NCBI RefSeq assembly: GCF_000971975.1
Contig: NZ_LAQO01000011.1
Location: forward strand, 124,001-188,000
DNA: 64,000 bases
From: Paenibacillus algorifonticola
GTDB lineage: Bacteria; Bacillota; Bacilli; Paenibacillales; Paenibacillaceae
Direction: 5' to 3'
Under the pieces are notes generated by a model, which saw only the letters and a list, made by a program, of their open reading frames with translations, was not told where the DNA came from and searched no databases. Numbering within the stretch: the stretch's first letter is position 1; every line of letters starts with the position of its first letter. The translations under genes and the position numbers were made by a program. Positions 59,771 through 64,000 of this stretch are shown here, piece after piece.

Positions 59771-62069
59771 GCTGATTACCGCTATTTTATTTATGTTTAT
59801 TATGATTTCCTCGCTGCTAGTAGCAAGCAGTGCAAGTATGCTGCTGGAGCTGTTTCGTTCGGTGGATGACTGGTTTGAGAAAGCGGGTGTCCCTCATTTT
59901 GTACAGATGCATGCCGGGGAAATCGACCAGCGGGAAATGGATGGTTTTTCCAGCCGTAGTGAGCTGGTGAAGGAACAGCAAACCGTTGAGATGATTTCTA
60001 TTGAACCAGATCATGTTTATTTTGGCCCCAGCGGCGAATCAGAGGATGGCAGCGTCATGGAAATGAGCTTTGTAAAGCAAAACAAAGCATTCGATTTTTT
60101 ACTTGATTTGAACAATAAGCGGCTGGATGTGCTTCCGGGCGAAATAGCAGTACCGATTTATTTTATGCAGCAGCATAGCTTGGAGCTCGGGGATACGGTG
60201 CGGCTTGCGAAGGGTTCCTTTAGCAAAACCTTTACGATAGCGGATTTTGTTAGGGATGCGCAAATGAATCCGTCCATTGTCAGCTCAAAGCGTATCGTTG
60301 TAAGCGATTCGGATTGGGAGACGCTTAAGGGCCATTTTGACGAAAAAGAATATTTGATCGAATTTCTGCTGCATGATGGGGAGCGAACGAGCGAATTTGA
60401 ACAGCTATACTTAGCTTCAGGCCTTCCGCACCAAGGAACCGCGATTACATACGCTCAGTTTCGGCTATTGAATGCGCTGACGGATGGCGTTGCGGCCGTT
60501 GTCATTCTTTTAGCAAGCGTGCTGATGATCGTGATCGCGTTTCTCTGCCTGCGGTTCACGATGCTCGCTGCGCTTGAGGAGGATGTTTATGAAATTGGTG
60601 TTATGAAGGCGATTGGTATAGCCAGTGACGAGATCCGCCAGCTTTATTTAATGAAATATCGGATGATCGCTCTGACAGCGAGTATGGCGGGGGTTTTGCT
60701 GTCCTTATTTGCAGAGCAGGCTTTCATGGCGAATCGGAGCCTTTACATGGGCACAGCTGAAAAAAATGCGCTAAGCTACATCATCCCCTTGCTGGGGGCG
60801 GGCTGTATTTTTCTATTAGTCATGTTGTTCTGCCGCTTGGTTTTGAGGAGATTTAAGCGAATATCAGCCGTTGAAGCGTTGCGCTCAGGCAGCACTTCGG
60901 CCAAAGGGCGGATGACAAGACTGCTAAAGCTCCATCGTAGTCGGTTTATCCCTGTAAATATATTTGTCGGCATTCAGGATGTGTTCGTCCGGCTTAAAAC
61001 ATTCGGCTTGCTGGGCTTCGTATTCACGCTTTGTTTTTTCCTGATAATAGTGCCTGTGAATTTTTTGAATACGATGAAATCACCCGATTTTATGACTTAT
61101 ATGGGAGCGGGGAGGAGTGATATTCAAATTGATATGCGGCAAACGGATGACGTAGCGCAGCGGTACAACGATATGATCGCTTATATTCAACACGATAGTG
61201 ATGTGGAAATCTATGCGCCGCTCGTAACGAGCTCTTATATGATGCGCAGCGACGATGGCGTCTATGAAAAGGTGAGCGTGCAAACGGGCGATTTTTCGCT
61301 ATTCCCCCTAGCTTATTTAAGCGGGGCTGCTCCTGCTACAAACGATGAGATTGCTCTTTCTTATCTACATGCGAAGGAACGCGGCAAACAGCTCGGCGAC
61401 ACGCTGACGCTCATCGTTGCTGGGGAAGAACGAGTACTGAAGCTTTCGGGCATTTATCAGGATGTGACCAATGGCGGCAAGACAGCTAAAGCGCTGCTGC
61501 CTTATGAAGCACAGTCCGTCCTTTGGTACATGGTCAGCTTGGATGTAAAGCCGGGAGTTGCGATTGGCGAAAAAAGGGCTGAATACGCGGCCGCCTTTCA
61601 TCCGGCAAAGGTGACGTTTATGGATGATTATTTATCACAGACTCTTGGCTCCACCATAAGCCAGCTGCAAAAAATAACGGCGCTGACCTTAGCGGCAGCT
61701 CTCGCCATTGCGATGCTGATTACCGCTTTATTTTTCAACATGCTAATCGTGAAAGACGCTTCTGATATCGTCATCATGCGAAGCCTAGGGTTTTCCTTGA
61801 AACATATCCGCCTGCAATACATCATCCGCTCATTGGCGGTATTAATGGCAGGGATCGTGTTAGGTACCGCAGCAGCGGGAAGTCTTGGGCAGGGCGTAGT
61901 CAGCATGCTGATGTCATTTATGGGCGCAGCCCGCGTCGAGTTTGTCGTTAATCCGTTTGTGGCCTACATGCTTATTCCGTTGATACTCCTCGCTGTAGTG
62001 CTAATAACGACGCTATTCAGCAGCTTAACCATAACGGCGACTGGAAAAAGTGCTGTCGCAGCTAAATAA
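59730..62069 (+). CDS. FtsX-like ABC transporter permease
   Basis: 779 residues from ATG 59730 behind GAGGAGGGGCAGG, inside the end of the MFS gene. An N-terminal membrane segment (about 15-38), a large outside domain, then three segments (about 255-380), a second outside domain and three last segments (about 640-775): two FtsX/MacB_PCD units in one chain. Such permeases export peptides, lipoproteins or antibiotics, or resist antimicrobial peptides, with the ATPase encoded next. Confidence 0.88.
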   Translation: MLGKMWRKDIARNKLITAILFMFIMISSLLVASSASMLLELFRSVDDWFEKAGVPHFVQMHAGEIDQREMDGFSSRSELVKEQQTVEMISIEPDHVYFGPSGESEDGSVMEMSFVKQNKAFDFLLDLNNKRLDVLPGEIAVPIYFMQQHSLELGDTVRLAKGSFSKTFTIADFVRDAQMNPSIVSSKRIVVSDSDWETLKGHFDEKEYLIEFLLHDGERTSEFEQLYLASGLPHQGTAITYAQFRLLNALTDGVAAVVILLASVLMIVIAFLCLRFTMLAALEEDVYEIGVMKAIGIASDEIRQLYLMKYRMIALTASMAGVLLSLFAEQAFMANRSLYMGTAEKNALSYIIPLLGAGCIFLLVMLFCRLVLRRFKRISAVEALRSGSTSAKGRMTRLLKLHRSRFIPVNIFVGIQDVFVRLKTFGLLGFVFTLCFFLIIVPVNFLNTMKSPDFMTYMGAGRSDIQIDMRQTDDVAQRYNDMIAYIQHDSDVEIYAPLVTSSYMMRSDDGVYEKVSVQTGDFSLFPLAYLSGAAPATNDEIALSYLHAKERGKQLGDTLTLIVAGEERVLKLSGIYQDVTNGGKTAKALLPYEAQSVLWYMVSLDVKPGVAIGEKRAEYAAAFHPAKVTFMDDYLSQTLGSTISQLQKITALTLAAALAIAMLITALFFNMLIVKDASDIVIMRSLGFSLKHIRLQYIIRSLAVLMAGIVLGTAAAGSLGQGVVSMLMSFMGAARVEFVVNPFVAYMLIPLILLAVVLITTLFSSLTITATGKSAVAAK

Positions 62070-62091
62070 TTTTCGAAATGAGGGCATCGTG

Positions 62092-62853
62092 ATGACCATC
62101 GTGTTAGAGGCGAAAAACGTAAACAAAAGCTATTCCGTAGGCAGAAATAACGAACAGTCTGTGCTGAAAAATGTGAATCTGCAATTGCAGGCAGGTGAGT
62201 TCGTATCTATAATGGGGCCTTCTGGCTGCGGCAAGTCTACCTTGCTGTATACGATTAGCGGGATGGATAAAATGACGTCCGGCAGCGTTGCCATACAAGG
62301 GCAAGAGATCGGCAGTCTATCCGAAGAGCGGTTGGCCCAGCTTCGCTTGAGCAAAATGGGATTTATTTTTCAACAGAGCGGTTTTTTGAAAAATCTCAGC
62401 CTGCTCGATAATATGATTTTACCCGCTTATATGGCGAAAAGAGAGAGTCGCGCTGTTATTGACAGGCGGGCCAGCGAACTGATGCAGCGGACAGGAATTG
62501 CGGGGCTTGCAAATGCTGACAAGGCGGAAGTATCCGGTGGACAGCTCCAGCGGGCAGCCATTTGCCGGGCGCTTATCAACCAACCGGATATTGTGTTTGG
62601 CGATGAGCCGACGGGGGCGCTCAATTCTAAGGCGAGCGATGAGGTCATGGCTATTTTAACGGAATTGAATCATACGGGGACAACGATCATGCTGGTAACC
62701 CACGATGCGAAGGTAGCTGCCAAAACACAGCGCGTGTTATTTATGCTGGATGGCCGCATCGTGGGCGAGCGGGTACTCGGTCAACTGGGACAGGCTGAAT
62801 TGAAGGTGCGGGAAGCAAAACTATCCTCCTGGCTTGCCGAGATGGGGTTTTAG
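62092..62853 (+). CDS. ABC transporter ATP-binding protein (MacB/LolD type)
   Basis: 253 residues from ATG 62092 (GAGGGC upstream, after the permease stop at 62069). Walker A GPSGCGKST near 44, Q-loop IFQQSGF, signature VSGGQLQRAA, Walker B DIVFGDEPTGAL, and switch His in VTHDAK: complete. It drives the FtsX-like permease. The C-terminal 40 residues form a short helical extension. Confidence 0.93.
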   Translation: MTIVLEAKNVNKSYSVGRNNEQSVLKNVNLQLQAGEFVSIMGPSGCGKSTLLYTISGMDKMTSGSVAIQGQEIGSLSEERLAQLRLSKMGFIFQQSGFLKNLSLLDNMILPAYMAKRESRAVIDRRASELMQRTGIAGLANADKAEVSGGQLQRAAICRALINQPDIVFGDEPTGALNSKASDEVMAILTELNHTGTTIMLVTHDAKVAAKTQRVLFMLDGRIVGERVLGQLGQAELKVREAKLSSWLAEMGF

Positions 62854-62876
62854 ATTTTTTTATTAGGGCGGGCGCC

Positions 62877-62958
62877 ATCAATTGCAATAGAACATCTTTT
62901 AAAGCGGGGCAAGATGTGAGACAATAAGCTTTATGCAATTGATATTAATATATCAATT
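62877..62958 (+). promoter_or_regulatory. Nested inverted repeats upstream of hisC
   Basis: ATCAATTGCA (62877-62886) and TGCAATTGAT (62934-62943) enclose ACATCTT/AAGATGT (62892-62898, 62911-62917). The right arm also pairs with a second site: AATTGATAT (62937-62945) and ATATCAATT (62950-62958). These repeats cover the likely promoter of hisC (TTGATA 62939, TATGTA 62961). Confidence 0.5.
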
Positions 62959-62992
62959 AATATGTATATATTAAGAAGAGGTGGTCGGCAGC

Positions 62993-64000
62993 ATGCAGCC
63001 AAAAAATAATATTTTACATCTCCCTGTCTATCAGCCTGGCAAGCCGGTTGAAGATGTGAAGAGAGAGCTTGGGCTAACTGAAGTTACGAAGCTGGCTTCC
63101 AATGAAAATCCACATGGTTGTTCGGAGCAGGCTAAAGCGGCAATTATGGAGGAATTAAACCAAACGAATATTTATCCTGATGGCGCGAGCATTGAGCTTG
63201 CAGCAGCACTTGCAAACCATCTTAACGTAAAGCCGGAGCAGCTGATTTTCGGCACAGGCTCTAGTGAAATTATTTTAATGCTGGCTCGTGCGTTTCTCGT
63301 TGCAGGAGACGAAACGATTATGGCGGACGAGACATTCCCGCAGTATAAGCATAACGCCGAAATTGAGAACGCTCGCATCATCGAGGTGCCGCTGAAAGAT
63401 GGCAAGCATGATCTTCCTGCCATGCTGGCGAAGGTAACGGAGCGTACGAAAATCATCTGGATTTGCAATCCGAACAATCCAACCGGCACGATTGTAACGA
63501 AGGACGAGCTGACTTCCTTTTTACAGCAGGTTCCGAGCCATGTGCTCGTTGTGCTGGATGAGGCGTATTGCGAGCTTGTAACTGATCCCGCATTTCCGAA
63601 TGGCATTGAACTGCTTAGCAGCTACCGGAACTTGATCGTGTTGCGAACATTCTCTAAGGTGTATGGATTGGCGGCGCTTCGTATTGGCTATGGCGTTGGC
63701 GATCCGGATGTGCTTCGCTTCATTAATCAGGTGCGTGAGCCCTTTAATACAACGAGAATCGCGCAGGCAGCGGCTAAAGCGGCAGTGTCCGATCAGGCTT
63801 TTATTCAGCATGTTGTTGAACAAAATGCAGCGGGCATCGCTTATTTCGCTGCGCAGTTTGACCGTCTTGGCCTTGCTTATTATCCGGCGCACGGCAATTT
63901 CATTATGGTCGATGTATTGCGTCCTTCCACAGAAGTATTTAATGCGCTGCTGCGCAAAGGCTTTATTATTCGTTCCCGCTGGACGTATTACCCGACCTAT
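62993..64000 (+). CDS. hisC: Histidinol-phosphate aminotransferase, 5' part
   Basis: 336 codons from ATG 62993 behind AAGAGGTGG; the frame is open to the window end. Class I/II aminotransferase: KLASNENPHGCS near residue 38, WICNPNNPTGT near 160, PLP lysine in LRTFSKVYGLAALRIGYG near 222-239. It transaminates imidazole acetol phosphate and often aromatic precursors too. In B. subtilis it directly follows trpA; here it has its own upstream region. Confidence 0.94.
   Translation, partial: MQPKNNILHLPVYQPGKPVEDVKRELGLTEVTKLASNENPHGCSEQAKAAIMEELNQTNIYPDGASIELAAALANHLNVKPEQLIFGTGSSEIILMLARAFLVAGDETIMADETFPQYKHNAEIENARIIEVPLKDGKHDLPAMLAKVTERTKIIWICNPNNPTGTIVTKDELTSFLQQVPSHVLVVLDEAYCELVTDPAFPNGIELLSSYRNLIVLRTFSKVYGLAALRIGYGVGDPDVLRFINQVREPFNTTRIAQAAAKAAVSDQAFIQHVVEQNAAGIAYFAAQFDRLGLAYYPAHGNFIMVDVLRPSTEVFNALLRKGFIIRSRWTYYPTY

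Noticed and set aside
57448..62958. Mobile element carrying the efflux cassette
   Set aside because: No transposase, integrase or clear direct repeats at the borders were found, so only an insertion relative to Bacillus gene order is claimed.
1..64000. CRISPR arrays, tRNA or rRNA genes, insertion sequences, prophage genes
   Set aside because: No evenly spaced repeats, no tRNA-like cloverleaf or rRNA stretch, and no transposase, integrase or phage structural gene was recognised on either strand.

Overview
The window looks like part of the chromosome of a spore-forming Firmicute of the Paenibacillus type. The evidence is dense sporulation gene content (ytfJ/gerW, dacB, spmA, spmB, prsW, ypeB, a YIEGIA protein, spoVIF, spoIVA), gene order that largely follows the Bacillus subtilis resE-serA-mecA-cmk-der-gpsA-spoIVA-hbs-mtrB-hepS-ndk-cheR-aro-trp-his region, and a menaquinone gene set with mqnA (futalosine route), which is typical of Paenibacillaceae. 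The species assignment is inference; no rRNA or tRNA gene is present.

Layout. 1-1.2 kb: end of a DUF2953 (ytfI-like) gene and gerW. 1.5-10.5 kb: dacB-spmA-spmB-rluB-resABCDE (spore cortex, cytochrome c maturation, redox two-component system). 10.6-11.2 kb: two decayed genes, a TetR regulator and an NmrA-like oxidoreductase. 11.3-19.2 kb: serA (reverse strand), a rhodanese, a CPBP protease, a polysaccharide deacetylase, mecA, a wrecked glutamate dehydrogenase gene, prsW and a 52-residue Cys-rich protein. 19.3-24.4 kb: ypeB, ypfA (PilZ), a ypfB-like gene, cmk, plsC and a four-S1-domain protein. 24.6-27.7 kb: a SUKH/HEAT gene, yphA-like, YIEGIA and its small partner. 27.8-35.6 kb: der, plsY, gpsA, spoVIF, a DUF2768 gene, a ferredoxin/nucleotidyltransferase/ferredoxin trio, yphF-like and spoIVA. 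35.7-39.5 kb: a sugar-type ABC importer with tandem promoters. 39.7-47.9 kb: hbs, mtrB (TRAP), an unknown anchored protein, hepS-menG-mqnP-ubiX-mqnA-hepT, ndk, cheR. 48.1-57.5 kb: aroC-aroB-aroH and trpEDCFBA. 57.5-62.9 kb: a TetR-controlled efflux cassette (MFS pump plus ABC permease and ATPase). 63-64 kb: start of hisC.

Regulation visible in the sequence. mtrB encodes TRAP, and about 10 kb downstream the trpE leader carries exactly eleven (G/U)AG triplets, then a large stem-loop, then an intrinsic terminator. This is a complete TRAP attenuation circuit, but with about 220 nt between the binding site and the terminator. The efflux cassette has two matching palindromic operators, one at its regulator's start and one before the pump gene. 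ypeB has its ribosome binding site buried in the 3' arm of a terminator-like hairpin. A palindromic repeat ending in GCCGTTTACGCTTGA occurs three times just upstream of genes.

Most interesting points: the TRAP leader architecture; the glutamate dehydrogenase gene decayed at its ancestral site beside mecA; the TetR/NmrA pseudogene pair with a visible 7-bp frameshifting duplication; the efflux cassette inserted into the trp-his supraoperon; the two ferredoxins flanking a nucleotidyltransferase-fold protein inside a sporulation neighbourhood; and the small genes at 19.0 and 27.6 kb. I found no clearly new defence or mobile system.
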